A stretch of 20,722 nt of DNA from JBCCMA01 sp039026595 (GTDB lineage: Bacteria > Pseudomonadota > Gammaproteobacteria > Steroidobacterales > JBCCMA01): positions 1 through 20,722 of the forward strand of contig JBCCMA010000057.1 of the NCBI GenBank assembly GCA_039026595.1. The letters run 5' to 3'. The translations under genes were made by a program, and so were the position numbers. Positions 7,781 through 16,130 of the stretch are shown piece after piece; position 1 is the stretch's first letter; each line of letters starts with the position of its first letter. Under the pieces are notes generated by a model, which ran no database searches, was not told the DNA's origin, and saw only the letters and a program-made list of their open reading frames with translations.

Positions 7781-8674
7781 TTGACACAAACCAGTGCCAA
7801 CGGGCTCACGCTCGAATACGAGACCTTCGGACAATCTGAAAACCCGACCATCCTGCTCGTCATGGGTCTGGCCACTCAGATGATTGCGTGGCCGGTATCT
7901 TTTTGCGAAGCGCTGGCCGCGAAGGGCTTTCACGTGGTGCGCTTTGACAACCGCGACTGCGGACTCTCGAGCAAGCTCGATCGGTTTCCACCCGCCAGCG
8001 CCGTTGGCACGGCGCTACGCGCACTGGTTGGCGCCAAGCCCAAATCGGCCTATCGTCTTCGCGACATGGCCGACGACGCGTTCGGCTTGCTTGATGCATT
8101 GCAAATCGAAAAGGCGCATATCGTCGGCGTATCGATGGGCGGCATGATCGCGCAGCACATGGCGGCGTCCCGGCCCGAACGCGTGCTGTCGCTCACATCG
8201 TGGATGTCCACCACCGGGGCCCGTCGGCTGCCCGGCCCGACATGGGCGGTGTCACGTCATCTTTTCCTGACCCGCCCGAAATCCACCGAGCCGCAGGTTC
8301 TGATCGACTACTACGTGAAAACGCTGGAGCTCATCGGCAGCGCCGGCTTTCCGCAGGACTATCGCCCGATGGCCGAAGCGGCTGTGACGCGCATGATCCA
8401 TCCCGACGGCTTCAAGCGTCAGCTCGCCGCCATCATCGCGGACGGGAATCGCCGCGAGATGCTGGCAACGATTCGTGTCCCATCACTGGTCATCCACGGC
8501 GACAGCGATCCACTGATTCCGTTGGCCGGTGGCGAAGACACGGCTGCCCATGTGCCAAACGCGCAACTCGAGATCGTAGAGGGCATGGGGCACGACTTGC
8601 CCGAGGCACTGATGCCACGTATGGCCGAGTTGATTGCTGGCCACGCGTCACGTAGCGCGTTGGCGACATCCTGA
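7781..8674 (+). CDS. Alpha/beta hydrolase
   Basis: 297 residues from a TTG at 7781 with AAGGAAAAG upstream (GAAGGAAAAGTGAT then TTG). The alpha/beta hydrolase fold is clear: TILLVMGLATQMIAW oxyanion region, FDNRDCGLSSK, nucleophile elbow GVSMGG with Ser118, acid Asp243 in HGDSDPLIP and His271 in GMGHDLP. The triad is complete. The NRDCG-x-S motif is typical of the group that includes hydrolases annotated as aclacinomycin methylesterase RdmC-like or 3-oxoadipate enol-lactonase-like enzymes. The actual substrate cannot be told. There is no signal peptide. It converges on the metallopeptidase gene across a 29-base gap with no evident terminator hairpin. Confidence 0.85.
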   Translation: MTQTSANGLTLEYETFGQSENPTILLVMGLATQMIAWPVSFCEALAAKGFHVVRFDNRDCGLSSKLDRFPPASAVGTALRALVGAKPKSAYRLRDMADDAFGLLDALQIEKAHIVGVSMGGMIAQHMAASRPERVLSLTSWMSTTGARRLPGPTWAVSRHLFLTRPKSTEPQVLIDYYVKTLELIGSAGFPQDYRPMAEAAVTRMIHPDGFKRQLAAIIADGNRREMLATIRVPSLVIHGDSDPLIPLAGGEDTAAHVPNAQLEIVEGMGHDLPEALMPRMAELIAGHASRSALATS

Positions 8675-8703
8675 ATTTGGCCTGAATTTTGTTTTGTACC
8701 GAC

Positions 8704-9747
8704 CTATCTGGTCTGAAGCCAGTCAAGCCAGTCGCTTTGCATGAGCGCCACGCTGGCCGGCAGATTGTGGTGCGCCCCGCGGTTTGCAAGCCACGCGTCC
8801 ATCGAACCGCTGTATTCACGCAAACCTTCGCCGAGCCCGACGAAAAACCGGGCATCGCCCGCCCGCGCCAGCAGATAGTCGGAGAAAACCTGCACCTGCG
8901 AATAAAAACGCGCGGTCTGATCGCCACCGGAAGCGGCGATGAACGCATCGGCGTCGTCACCTGTGAGGATCACGACACGGCTATCTGACGGGCCTTCTTC
9001 ATCGGCGGCCAAACGGGCCAGTTCGGCCGCAGCCTTCGCCGCCGGATGGGTCATCGTAAAGAAACGTTCAAGCGGTATGCGCTCATCATCGGTCATCGCA
9101 TGGAACCCTTTCCTTCGACGATCGCGTAGTTCCGCGTTTTCCATGAGCACAGCAAAGGTTTCGTCGAGCCAGTCCGGGGCCGCTCCGCCATAATCGTGCG
9201 CGACCGCTCCGCCCCCAACGGACGCGCCGGACATGGCCATAAACCAGAGATGCCCCAATTCATGTGCTAATGCGCCGTCATGCACTTCCGACGAATCCGC
9301 ATCGCCGTTGGAATTCGGGGCGATCGCCGCGAGCGCTTTGCGCACTGCCTCCTCCCTAACCGTATCAGGCAGTCCGGAAGTCTGTGCGTTGACCTGCTTG
9401 CGTAGTTCGCTCTCGCGAAGTGCCTTTTGGTCTTTGGCTGTCAGCCAGGGAAGCTGTATCTCATAACCCGCCTCGGCCAGTACGCGAGCCTGCGTCGCCG
9501 AAATCACCCCACCTGGCACGAGCGCAGTAGGCTGCGGGGACCAGCCGAAGCGGGCTTCGAAGCGACGCGCAGAAACGGTCATCAGATCAAGAAGCTCGTG
9601 ACTGTTCTCCGTTTGCCCGAGCACAAGCATGTTGCCCTCCTGCTCACACTCAGCATCAAGTGCCGCACAGACAGTGAGCGGGGTTGGCGGTTCGGCCATC
9701 GCACCGGTGCCGCTTATCGCTGCCGTCAGAAAGAGTAGTCGAAACAT
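8704..9747 (-). CDS. Exported HExxH zinc metallopeptidase-like protein
   Basis: 347 residues from the ATG at 9747. The frame is open further upstream, but that ATG starts an obvious signal peptide (MFRLLFLTAAISGTGAMA). HELGH at 162-166 (ALAHELGHLWFM) is a zinc-binding HExxH, and PDWLDETFAVLME about 30 residues later supplies Glu196 as the probable third ligand, the pattern of gluzincin-type peptidase MA families. Several segments have no recognised domain. The enzyme probably acts in the periplasm or outside the cell. The gene lies 95 bases downstream of the DUF2235 lipase gene on the same strand, so it may share its transcript. Confidence 0.75.
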   Translation of the reverse strand: MFRLLFLTAAISGTGAMAEPPTPLTVCAALDAECEQEGNMLVLGQTENSHELLDLMTVSARRFEARFGWSPQPTALVPGGVISATQARVLAEAGYEIQLPWLTAKDQKALRESELRKQVNAQTSGLPDTVREEAVRKALAAIAPNSNGDADSSEVHDGALAHELGHLWFMAMSGASVGGGAVAHDYGGAAPDWLDETFAVLMENAELRDRRRKGFHAMTDDERIPLERFFTMTHPAAKAAAELARLAADEEGPSDSRVVILTGDDADAFIAASGGDQTARFYSQVQVFSDYLLARAGDARFFVGLGEGLREYSGSMDAWLANRGAHHNLPASVALMQSDWLDWLQTR

Positions 9748-9842
9748 GTCCACGCCCTGTACTAACCAGACAATGCAAACCCGAAGGCTGCCTGCTGGGT
9801 AGATGCGCGGTCGATGCGAAAGGTCGCAGCCGTCAGAGGTAA

Positions 9843-10790
9843 TCAGTCGGAAACGAAGTTTGGCCGATTCGGAAGGTTGTCCGGCGCATAGCCGTCCTGC
9901 TCGCTGAGCTGTACACGCACGGACTGGTGTACCTCGCACACATTGGTGATCGGCCGATCACTTCTCCCATACGGCTTCCACATCGCGGTGAAGGCGTCGT
10001 GTACGTGTCCGGGTACGCGAGGATTGACGTACCGCTCCATATAGCTTCTTTTGAACTTGAGGCCGTGCTGCGCGCCGCGGTGAATCATCCACAGCAGCGC
10101 CACATCCGACAGCTCGGCTTTCAGACACCCTCCCCCGACGTCCGAATGCGAGCCGGCGAACCACATTTCCCGCACCCGCGGCTGCGCATCCCACCGCAGT
10201 ACAGGGAAGAAGCGCCGCCGCTCATCGACCGCCATGGCGTGATACCCCGCCTTCACGTTTGGGCTCAGGCCGCGGTCGTTGTAATCCGCATCGTTGGTGG
10301 CCTTGACCGTGTCCCACACGCCGAGCATTTCGATGGGCGCATCGACGTAACGCCCTTCTTTCTTGAGCGCCTCCGCGCTGGCGGTGTCGCGGTTTTTGTA
10401 CATCGCCCAACCGCGATCCACATCCCGCGCCGCAAGCGGAATGCCACTGTGGGCGATCAGCCCGGCAAGGCGCCGCGCGGCATACGCACCGCGACTGAAG
10501 CCCACGATGAACAATCGGTTGTTTTCAATCGGCACGCTGGTGTCGGCGTAACACCGCCGCAAAAACCGGTACGCACCCAGAATCCGTTTATCCAGTCCGT
10601 AGCCGTAAATGCCGCCAGGCAACAGCTCCCACGCGCGCGTGCCCGCGCCACTTTCGTAGTGCTGTTCTTGTCCGCGCTTCATCAGCGCCGATAAAAACTT
10701 TACGACATTGGTGCCCGTGACCGAACCGTCGGTCCGTCGCTCGGGCTCGTTCCAGGTGCCGTCGAGGCCGATGATGATGTTGCGGGTCAC
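9843..10790 (-). CDS. DUF2235 (Tle1-like) alpha/beta hydrolase, putative phospholipase
   Basis: 315 residues from the GTG at 10790, which overlaps the stop of the lipoprotein gene as GTGA. It starts TRNIIIGLDGTWNEP, the typical opening of DUF2235 (GLDGTWN). The nucleophile elbow GFSRGAYAARRLAGLI places Ser99, and WFAGSHSDVGGG (Asp217) is the conserved second motif. The third triad member should be a His further on; several candidates exist. DUF2235 includes the type VI phospholipase effectors of the Tle1 class but also many housekeeping or unknown hydrolases. There is no signal peptide and no N-terminal MIX or C-terminal PAAR module. Its coupling to a lipoprotein resembles effector-immunity pairs, though other roles are equally possible. 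Confidence 0.85.
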   Translation of the reverse strand: MTRNIIIGLDGTWNEPERRTDGSVTGTNVVKFLSALMKRGQEQHYESGAGTRAWELLPGGIYGYGLDKRILGAYRFLRRCYADTSVPIENNRLFIVGFSRGAYAARRLAGLIAHSGIPLAARDVDRGWAMYKNRDTASAEALKKEGRYVDAPIEMLGVWDTVKATNDADYNDRGLSPNVKAGYHAMAVDERRRFFPVLRWDAQPRVREMWFAGSHSDVGGGCLKAELSDVALLWMIHRGAQHGLKFKRSYMERYVNPRVPGHVHDAFTAMWKPYGRSDRPITNVCEVHQSVRVQLSEQDGYAPDNLPNRPNFVSD

Positions 10791-11113
10791 GCCGTGGGAT
10801 CCCACGCCTCTTCGTCCGCGTCGTCGGCGGGCGCATCGCACCACCATTCGACCGTCTGCGGCACATACAACCCAAGCGTCGCCACCGAGACCAGCACAAA
10901 CGCGGCGTTGGTGTGGACCTCCACGCGAAACAGCTTATCGCCGCCGCATTTTTCCACCATGTGGGGCACCCATCGGAAGCCGTACAACGAGTTGTGCACG
11001 GTTTGCGAGCCGGTCACGGCGTCGGGTGTGATCGAGCCGTCACCCTCGATCTCAAACGTGGCACACCCGGCGAGAATCAGCGCGAGCAGAGCCGAGCAGC
11101 ACACACTTCTCAC
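10787..11113 (-). CDS. Bor-like small lipoprotein
   Basis: 108 residues from the GTG at 11113. A lipoprotein signal ends in LILAGC (lipobox LAGC, Cys17). The mature part (TPDAVTGSQTVHNSLYGFRWV, then HTNAAFVLVSVATLGLYVPQTVEWWC) resembles Bor/Iss-type outer membrane lipoproteins, whose conserved end is a TLGIYTP-V-C pattern. Similarity is by recall of that motif. Its stop overlaps the lipase start as GTGA. Two near-identical ribosome-site-like AAGGTGAGACCA copies sit upstream (11118-11144). It could be a partner or immunity protein of the lipase (inference). Confidence 0.75.
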   Translation of the reverse strand: MRSVCCSALLALILAGCATFEIEGDGSITPDAVTGSQTVHNSLYGFRWVPHMVEKCGGDKLFRVEVHTNAAFVLVSVATLGLYVPQTVEWWCDAPADDADEEAWDPTA

Positions 11114-11117
11114 GATT

Positions 11118-11144
11118 CTGGTCTCACCTTCCTGGTCTCACCTT
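11118..11144 (-). repeat. Tandem 13-base duplication carrying two Shine-Dalgarno copies
   Basis: On the plus strand CTGGTCTCACCTT occurs at 11118-11130 and again at 11132-11144, one base apart. On the minus strand each copy reads AAGGTGAGACCAG, so an AAGG Shine-Dalgarno-like core is present twice upstream of the GTG at 11113. Spacing from the nearer copy to the start is about 13 bases. It may be a recent local duplication. Confidence 0.7.
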
Positions 11145-11154
11145 GCTCGCGACG

Positions 11155-12627
11155 TCAGCGCTTGATCTTGCGAAGGCGCCAGAACTGAAACGCCATGATC
11201 ATATTGTAGAAGCGATTGCCCCACGGCGGCGCCACCAGCGCGGTGGAATTGAAACGTCCTTTGCGCACCACGCCTTTGGCCTTGGAGAAGGTCAGGAAGC
11301 CTTCCTTGCCGTGGTACTGACCCATGCCGGACGGCCCGACGCCGCCAAACGGCATATCATCCACCGCAACCTGCGTCATGACATCGTTCAGCGCGACACC
11401 ACCAGAATGCGTGCGGGCGACGATGTCCTTCGCCCGATCCTTGTCCCAATCAAAGTAGTACAGCGCCAGCGGACGCGGGCGACTGTTGACGTAGTCAATC
11501 GCCTCTTCGAGCGAATCGTAGGGAAGAATCGGTAGCGCGGGCCCGAAAATTTCCTCGTTCAGGATGCGCATGCTGTCGTCAACATTTTTCAGCACCACAA
11601 ACGGCATCTTGCGCGAGCCCTCGAACGACTCGCCGGCCGGGTTGATCGTGATCAGTTCAGCGCCCTTCTCATCGGCATCTTTGAGAATGCCGGACAGTCG
11701 ATCGTGCTGGCGCTGTGAGACGATGGCGCTGTAGTCGTCGTTCGCAACCATGGTCGGGTAGCTGTCCGACACCACCTTCCGATACGCATCGATAAACTCA
11801 TCGACCCGCTTGCGCGGCAGCAACAGGTAATCGGGCGCGACGCAGGCCTGGCCCGCGTTTAGCGCTTTGGCAAAAGCGATGCGGCTGGCGGCTTCCTCCA
11901 TCGGGAAGCTGTCGTGCACGATGGTCGGCGATTTTCCGCCCAGCTCAAGCGTGACCGGCGTCAGGTTTTCGGCCGCGGCGCGCATGACCATCCGGCCAAT
12001 GTTGGTGGAGCCGGTGAAAAGCAGATGATCGAACGGCAGCTTGGTGAACTCGGAGGCGACCTCAACACCGCCGGTGATAACCATGGCCTCATCGTCACTG
12101 AAATTGGTCTCGATCAGTTCCTTGAGCACATCACCGGTCTTTGGCGCGAACTCCGACACCTTCAGCATGGCCCGGTTGCCAGCGGCAAATGCCGCCGCCA
12201 GCGGGTTCAGGCTGAGAAAGGTCGGGAAGTTCCACGGCACGACGATGCCCACAACACCCTGGGGCTGTTATTGCACGTACGCCGACACATCGGCGAACAT
12301 CAGCGGCGCGCGCCGCTTCGAGCGCTTCATCCAGCGACGCAGGTGCTTGCGGTTATAGTGGATCCCTTCGAGCGTTGGCAGGATCTCCATCAGATCGGTT
12401 TCGGATCTCGACCGAGCCGTGTAATCAGCGGCCATGGCGTCGGCGATCTTCTCGCGATAATCCAGTACCGCGTTATGTAATCGCTCCAGTCGATCGACGC
12501 GCTCGGCGTAGGTGGGCGCGGGGGCGGCGTTGAACGAGGCGCGCATCGCCTTGAACGTATCGAGAAGCTGGTCGTAGGTTGCGTCAGTCTCAGGCCGCGC
12601 AACAGGTATCACGTTGGATGTGCTCAT
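11155..12627 (-). pseudogene. Coniferyl-aldehyde-dehydrogenase-like gene interrupted by an in-frame TAA
   Basis: Two open stretches, 12627-12268 and 12252-11155, are in the same frame and join to a 490-codon aldehyde dehydrogenase of normal length. Only TAA at 12268-12270 (codon 120) separates them. Around it the protein reads SAYVQ-stop-QPQGVVGIVVPWNFP, where relatives have an aromatic residue, usually Tyr, so a TAT or TAC codon has become TAA. Everything else is intact: NAD-binding PWNFP and MLKVSE (Lys156), catalytic Glu228 in LELGGKSP and Cys262 in NAGQACVAPD. The length and the C-terminus ending in WRLRKIKR fit coniferyl-type aldehyde dehydrogenases. The gene starts at ATG 12627 after the GyrI-like gene. 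It may be a recent pseudogene or a sequence error. Confidence 0.85.
12268..12270 (-). other. Premature stop codon TAA in the aldehyde dehydrogenase
   Basis: Minus-strand context is GTG CAA TAA CAG CCC CAG. A single third-base change would restore Tyr. TAA is not the codon used for selenocysteine or pyrrolysine, so programmed recoding is unlikely. Confidence 0.8.
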
Positions 12628-12702
12628 GGCATTAACTCGGGCGGCTCCGGCCGCTGCGGTGGATCGGTGATATCAGTATAACGGCCCCGAAGCGCCGCGC
12701 GC

Positions 12703-13176
12703 TCAAGCGCTTTCGATGCGCCGGTAGACCTCAGTGCGCAGCTGCTCTTCGGCAACCACGCCGGGATCGTCGATATAGTGTTCCCACACCGGCATAGCCT
12801 TGGTCAGCCCGTGCTCGTCGCAATAACTCCACAACGCTCGATGGCTGTCGCTCAGACTTGCGTAGGGACCAACGTGGGTACCGCAAACCACATCTCCAGC
12901 CGGAATCACATCCGCCCGGATGCTCTCGTCTGCGTGCGCGGCGTCGTGCTCGGACACAAACATGGCGCAGCGAAATGAAAGCCGCGGGCCGCTGGGCATA
13001 TCGAAATACATGGTCGCCGGCATGCCCTGTCGTTCAATGCTGTGCTTCTGAATAAAGCCCATCAGCTCGCCGAAACCCGCACCCATGGCCTGCGCGATGG
13101 CCGGGCCGTTGAAATCAGCCTCCCGATCCACATACAGATAGTGCTGCTCGGGCAGTGTTTTGCGCTTGATATTCAT
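12703..13176 (-). CDS. GyrI-like/AraC-effector-binding-domain protein
   Basis: 157 residues from the ATG at 13176, preceded by GAGGGAAG at a good spacing. The frame is open upstream to 13218. The protein is a stand-alone GyrI-like (AraC effector-binding, SOUL-related) domain: MNIKRKTLPEQHYLYVDREADF, then GAGFGELMGFIQKHSIERQGMPATMYFD, RLSFRCAMFV, VCGTHVGPYASLSDSHRALWSYCDEHGL and WEHYIDDPGVVAEEQLRTEVYRRI. These domains bind small molecules or protect gyrase. No DNA-binding part is present. It is transcribed divergently from the protease at 13304 and lies 75 bases ahead of the aldehyde dehydrogenase on the same strand, so they may share a promoter or function. Confidence 0.8.
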   Translation of the reverse strand: MNIKRKTLPEQHYLYVDREADFNGPAIAQAMGAGFGELMGFIQKHSIERQGMPATMYFDMPSGPRLSFRCAMFVSEHDAAHADESIRADVIPAGDVVCGTHVGPYASLSDSHRALWSYCDEHGLTKAMPVWEHYIDDPGVVAEEQLRTEVYRRIESA

Positions 13177-13303
13177 GTGGCTTCCCTCGGAGCTGGCGGT
13201 GTGTGCGACTGGCCGCAACCGGTTGTCAGGGCGCGATCTCGGGCCGCGCTGTGTTTGTGCTTTTGGTTAGTATAAGCGATTTGACAATAGCCGGAGATCA
13301 GAC

Positions 13304-14431
13304 GTGACCACCCCATTGCGACCCAACAACGGACCGAGCCCGCTGATGATCGCCACGTGGCTGGTCCTGATCGCACTGATCGCCTGGCAGTTTTTTCAGC
13401 CCGGTATGCGGCGACCGGATGCGCAGCCGCGACTGGTCACCGCGCGGGGAGACCTGGCCGCCGACGAGCAAGCCACCATCGAACTGTTCGAGCGCGCGAG
13501 TCCGTCGGTCGTCTATATCAGCACGTCGCGTCGCGTGGTCGATTTCTGGCGCCGCGATGTGCGCAACGTGCCGCAGGGCACGGGATCCGGTTTCATCTGG
13601 GACGAAGACGGTCACGTCGTGACGAACTACCACGTGATCCAGGGCGCCTCGCAGGCCGAGGTTCGCCTGAACGACGGGCGGACCTACGATGCCGGCCTGG
13701 TCGGTGCAAGCCCGGTGCACGACCTGGCCGTGTTGCGCATCAATGTGCCGCTGGATCGACCGCCCGCCGTGCCGGTCGGCACCAGCGGCGATCTGCGCGT
13801 GGGACAGACCGTCTTCGCAATCGGAAACCCATTCGGCCTCGATTACACCCTGACCAGCGGGATTGTCTCGGCGCTGGACCGCACGCTGTCGGAGGGCAAC
13901 GGCGTGCCGATCCGACACCTCATCCAGACCGACGCGGCCATCAATCCGGGCAATTCCGGCGGGCCGCTACTGGACAGCGCCGGACGACTCATCGGCATCA
14001 ACACCGCGATTTACAGCCCGTCCGGTGCGAGCGCGGGCATCGGCTTTGCTGTACCCGTCGATACGGTGAACCGGGTGGTGCCACAGCTTATTGCAGAGGG
14101 CGAATACCGCGGCCCGAGCCTTGGCGTTGTGGTGGACGAGCAAATGAACCGACGATTTGTACGTCGCCTCGGTTTTGACGGCGTAATCATTCTGGGCGTG
14201 GAGCCCGGTTCGGGCGCCGACGACGCGGGCCTGCGCGGCACCAGCCGCGATCGACGCGGGTCGATTCTGCTCGGCGACATCATCACCGCAATCGACGGCT
14301 CACCCGTTGATCTTGTGGAAGACATCAACCGGATTCTCGATGACCGCCGCATCGGTGACACCGTGACCGTGACGATCGAACGCGGCGGGCAGTCACAGGA
14401 CGTCGCAGTGGTACTGGACCGCGAACAGTAA
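13304..14431 (+). CDS. HtrA-family membrane-anchored serine protease (DegS/DegQ-type, one PDZ)
   Basis: 375 residues from a GTG at 13304, with GGAG seven bases upstream. A single hydrophobic N-terminal segment (about 15-31) anchors it in the inner membrane. The trypsin domain has His110 (VTNYHVI), Asp140 (VHDLAVLRI) and Ser218 (NPGNSGGPLL), and IGNPFGLDYTLTSGIVSALDR is typical of DegP/DegS. One PDZ domain follows (about 280-370), with the DDAGLRGTSRDRRGSILLGDIITAIDG region. One TM plus one PDZ is DegS architecture. A periplasmic quality-control or sigma-E-type role is plausible, but no rse gene is adjacent. The insertion TSRDRRGS in the PDZ is typical of DegS-like proteins of many proteobacteria and plant Deg1. 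It converges with the next gene, with two bases between stops. Confidence 0.9.
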   Translation: MTTPLRPNNGPSPLMIATWLVLIALIAWQFFQPGMRRPDAQPRLVTARGDLAADEQATIELFERASPSVVYISTSRRVVDFWRRDVRNVPQGTGSGFIWDEDGHVVTNYHVIQGASQAEVRLNDGRTYDAGLVGASPVHDLAVLRINVPLDRPPAVPVGTSGDLRVGQTVFAIGNPFGLDYTLTSGIVSALDRTLSEGNGVPIRHLIQTDAAINPGNSGGPLLDSAGRLIGINTAIYSPSGASAGIGFAVPVDTVNRVVPQLIAEGEYRGPSLGVVVDEQMNRRFVRRLGFDGVIILGVEPGSGADDAGLRGTSRDRRGSILLGDIITAIDGSPVDLVEDINRILDDRRIGDTVTVTIERGGQSQDVAVVLDREQ

Positions 14432-14433
14432 CG

Positions 14434-14940
14434 CTAGAGTTTCAGCGTCACGTTCTGGAAAGGGGAACGCAGCCGCTTGCGCTCCCCGTTGATGGTGTTG
14501 ACGACCGTTACCTGTAGCGTCGGTATCCGATCGAACAACCCACCAGAGTTTAGATCGATCGCAGCGGGCGCGGTGTCAAAAACCAGCGTACGACGAAAGC
14601 GCGCGTGGTCCACATGGCCGCTTGCTTCGATATGCACCAGATCAGTCGTCAAATCCTTGAATGCGATGGAAGGCGACGCCCCGGCTGAACTGCGAATCAC
14701 TACAGCGTCATTGAACCAGCTGTTTAGCCTGTCGCGTCCGGCCTGAAGCTCCTTAAGCACAACCACACCGTTGCGATTGGCGTCGGCCAAACTCAGTACA
14801 CGGTCTCCCACCACAATATTCATTTTGATGCGCGTCTCGGACACGACCACTACGAGATGATTATCGGGCGTACCGTGCGCGCGGCTCGCGGCGGCAAGGA
14901 GGACCAACGTCATGCAAAAGACAGAACGAAGCACGGTCAT
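14434..14940 (-). CDS. Small exported protein with an EF-hand-like loop
   Basis: 168 residues from the ATG at 14940, with GAAGAG just upstream. The signal peptide ends near residue 22 (MTVLRSVFCMTLVLLAAASRAHG). Residues 53-64 (DANRNGVVVLKE) match a full 12-residue EF-hand loop, with Asp, Asn, Asn, Gly and Glu at positions 1, 3, 5, 6 and 12, so calcium binding is likely. The remainder looks beta-rich and ends in SPFQNVTLKL. I do not recognise a family. It lies four bases downstream of the YHYH lipoprotein gene and is almost certainly co-transcribed with it. Its stop is only two bases from the stop of the protease. Confidence 0.75.
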   Translation of the reverse strand: MTVLRSVFCMTLVLLAAASRAHGTPDNHLVVVVSETRIKMNIVVGDRVLSLADANRNGVVVLKELQAGRDRLNSWFNDAVVIRSSAGASPSIAFKDLTTDLVHIEASGHVDHARFRRTLVFDTAPAAIDLNSGGLFDRIPTLQVTVVNTINGERKRLRSPFQNVTLKL

Positions 14941-14944
14941 CTCT

Positions 14945-15997
14945 TCAATTCCCGCCGATCAGCGCATCGGGTGACGGCGAGCCCCAGACGCAGCGCTGCA
15001 GGAAGGGGTAATCGTCCGTCACAAAGTAGTGGTAGATGCCGCCCGGATATTCGGGCGTCACACCGTAGCGACCGTTGCACTCGTCCAGATCGCCGCTGTT
15101 TGCCACGTATTCCCAGTCCTGAACGAAGGTCCCGTCGTAGGTTCCACCCGGGCCCGACGGACGCGTTCCCGCGATCAATTCAAAACTGCCGCGCATAACT
15201 GTAAGTCCGCTACTGGCGTCCATGGGATCCACGTACGCCCAGCGTGCGTACACGGGGTAACCGTCGGCCGCGTATCCCACCAGCACCATCGCCGGGTTGT
15301 TGATGTCGTTCCCCGTCGCGTCGAGCAAATCAGCAACGAGTTCTTCGGGCATGCCGTGATAGTGATATTTGCCCGTCGGCTGGACGTGGGCGCTATTGCA
15401 GTCGGTACCCAAATAACCGATGGCGCCCGACAGGTCGTCGTTGGCCGCTGCACCGATGGTCAGCGCCTCGTAGTTCCATCCCGAGTTCCGGTCGTTGTTG
15501 TAGAACTCCGCCGTGTTGGGCTCGAACAGAATGCCGCCGACCGAGATGGCCACATGGTTCGCAGCGTTCGACGTCAGACGGTCGGGCCGCTCCGCCTCAA
15601 CGCGTAGCGCAATGTCGTACGACACGTTAAAGGCGCCGATGGCGTTGGGATTGCCGCTGTTCGGAAAATCACCGACGCGGTGGGCCGGGATCGAGTTGCT
15701 GTCGAAGTCACGCGTCAGCGCCGCGTTGTTTGTTGCCTCCGTGACATCCGGCTCCAGCACAGCGCCAGTGATGTTGTCCGTGACGATCTCGTTGTCGCAG
15801 GTCCAGTTGTCGCGCGCCGAGAAGTCCGCCATGGCGGTGTAGTCGACGCCCGCCTCGAGAGGCGTAGGGTCGGCCGCCGCCGTTCCGGGGCTGGTACTGG
15901 ACGGCAGTGGTGCCGTGTCGTCTGTTCCACCCGAGGAACCGCAGGCGGTCAATGAAAAAAATGCGACCGCTGTAAGTGTCCGTTTGATCTTCTGCAC
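14945..15997 (-). CDS. YHYH-domain lipoprotein
   Basis: 350 residues from a GTG at 15997, with GGGGA seven bases upstream. It has a lipoprotein signal with lipobox LTAC (Cys19). A Ser/Gly/Thr-rich linker is followed by a large domain holding the name motif YHYH at 211-214 (TGKYHYHGMPEEL), then PAMVLVGYAADGYPVY and, near the end, GGIYHYFVTDDYPFLQRCVWGSP. This is the YHYH family, exported proteins of unknown function found in environmental proteobacteria. The His-rich motifs suggest metal binding (inference). The GTG start precedes the small EF-hand-loop protein gene, four bases downstream. It is transcribed divergently from the VPLPA-CTERM gene. Confidence 0.85.
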   Translation of the reverse strand: MQKIKRTLTAVAFFSLTACGSSGGTDDTAPLPSSTSPGTAAADPTPLEAGVDYTAMADFSARDNWTCDNEIVTDNITGAVLEPDVTEATNNAALTRDFDSNSIPAHRVGDFPNSGNPNAIGAFNVSYDIALRVEAERPDRLTSNAANHVAISVGGILFEPNTAEFYNNDRNSGWNYEALTIGAAANDDLSGAIGYLGTDCNSAHVQPTGKYHYHGMPEELVADLLDATGNDINNPAMVLVGYAADGYPVYARWAYVDPMDASSGLTVMRGSFELIAGTRPSGPGGTYDGTFVQDWEYVANSGDLDECNGRYGVTPEYPGGIYHYFVTDDYPFLQRCVWGSPSPDALIGGN

Positions 15998-16094
15998 TGT
16001 GATCCCCGCGAGTGTCGTCGTGATTCATTCAACGCCAGATGTTTGCAGGGAATGTGGAGAGAGGAAGGAGATCGGTGGCGACCGTTGACGGAGG

Positions 16095-16130
16095 GCAGAT
16101 CTTGCAATGAAACGCCCGTACGTGATCTGC
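16095..16130. promoter_or_regulatory. Inverted repeat in the divergent promoter region
   Basis: GCAGATC (16095-16101) and GATCTGC (16124-16130) are perfect inverse copies 22 bases apart in the 225-base gap between the YHYH lipoprotein and the VPLPA-CTERM gene. They could be a bipartite regulator site. No convincing -35/-10 or sigma-54 element could be assigned, though TTTATGTACACTGCATGTAG nearby (about 16153-16172) also contains a near-palindrome. Confidence 0.3.

Noticed and set aside
8670..8689. Direct repeat CCTGAATTT at the convergent stops
   Set aside because: Nine bases repeated once, with no hairpin; likely chance.
9927..10694. Plus-strand open frame of about 255 codons
   Set aside because: Antisense to the DUF2235 gene, which has clear catalytic motifs. 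No motif or convincing start in this frame.
12268..12270. Selenocysteine or pyrrolysine recoding of the internal stop
   Set aside because: The codon is TAA, not TGA or TAG, and aldehyde dehydrogenases do not need such a residue here. A point mutation is simpler.
13280..13285. TTGACA as a -35 box
   Set aside because: A -10 at normal spacing would fall on the protease start codon, with no TATAAT-like sequence there. TATAAG at 13271 likewise has no good -35.
13298..13918. Minus-strand open frame of about 206 codons
   Set aside because: Antisense to the HtrA-type protease; composition is typical of a reverse-frame shadow.
14427..14450. ACGCT/AGCGT hairpin between convergent stops
   Set aside because: Only five pairs and no T tract, inside coding ends. 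Too weak to call a terminator.
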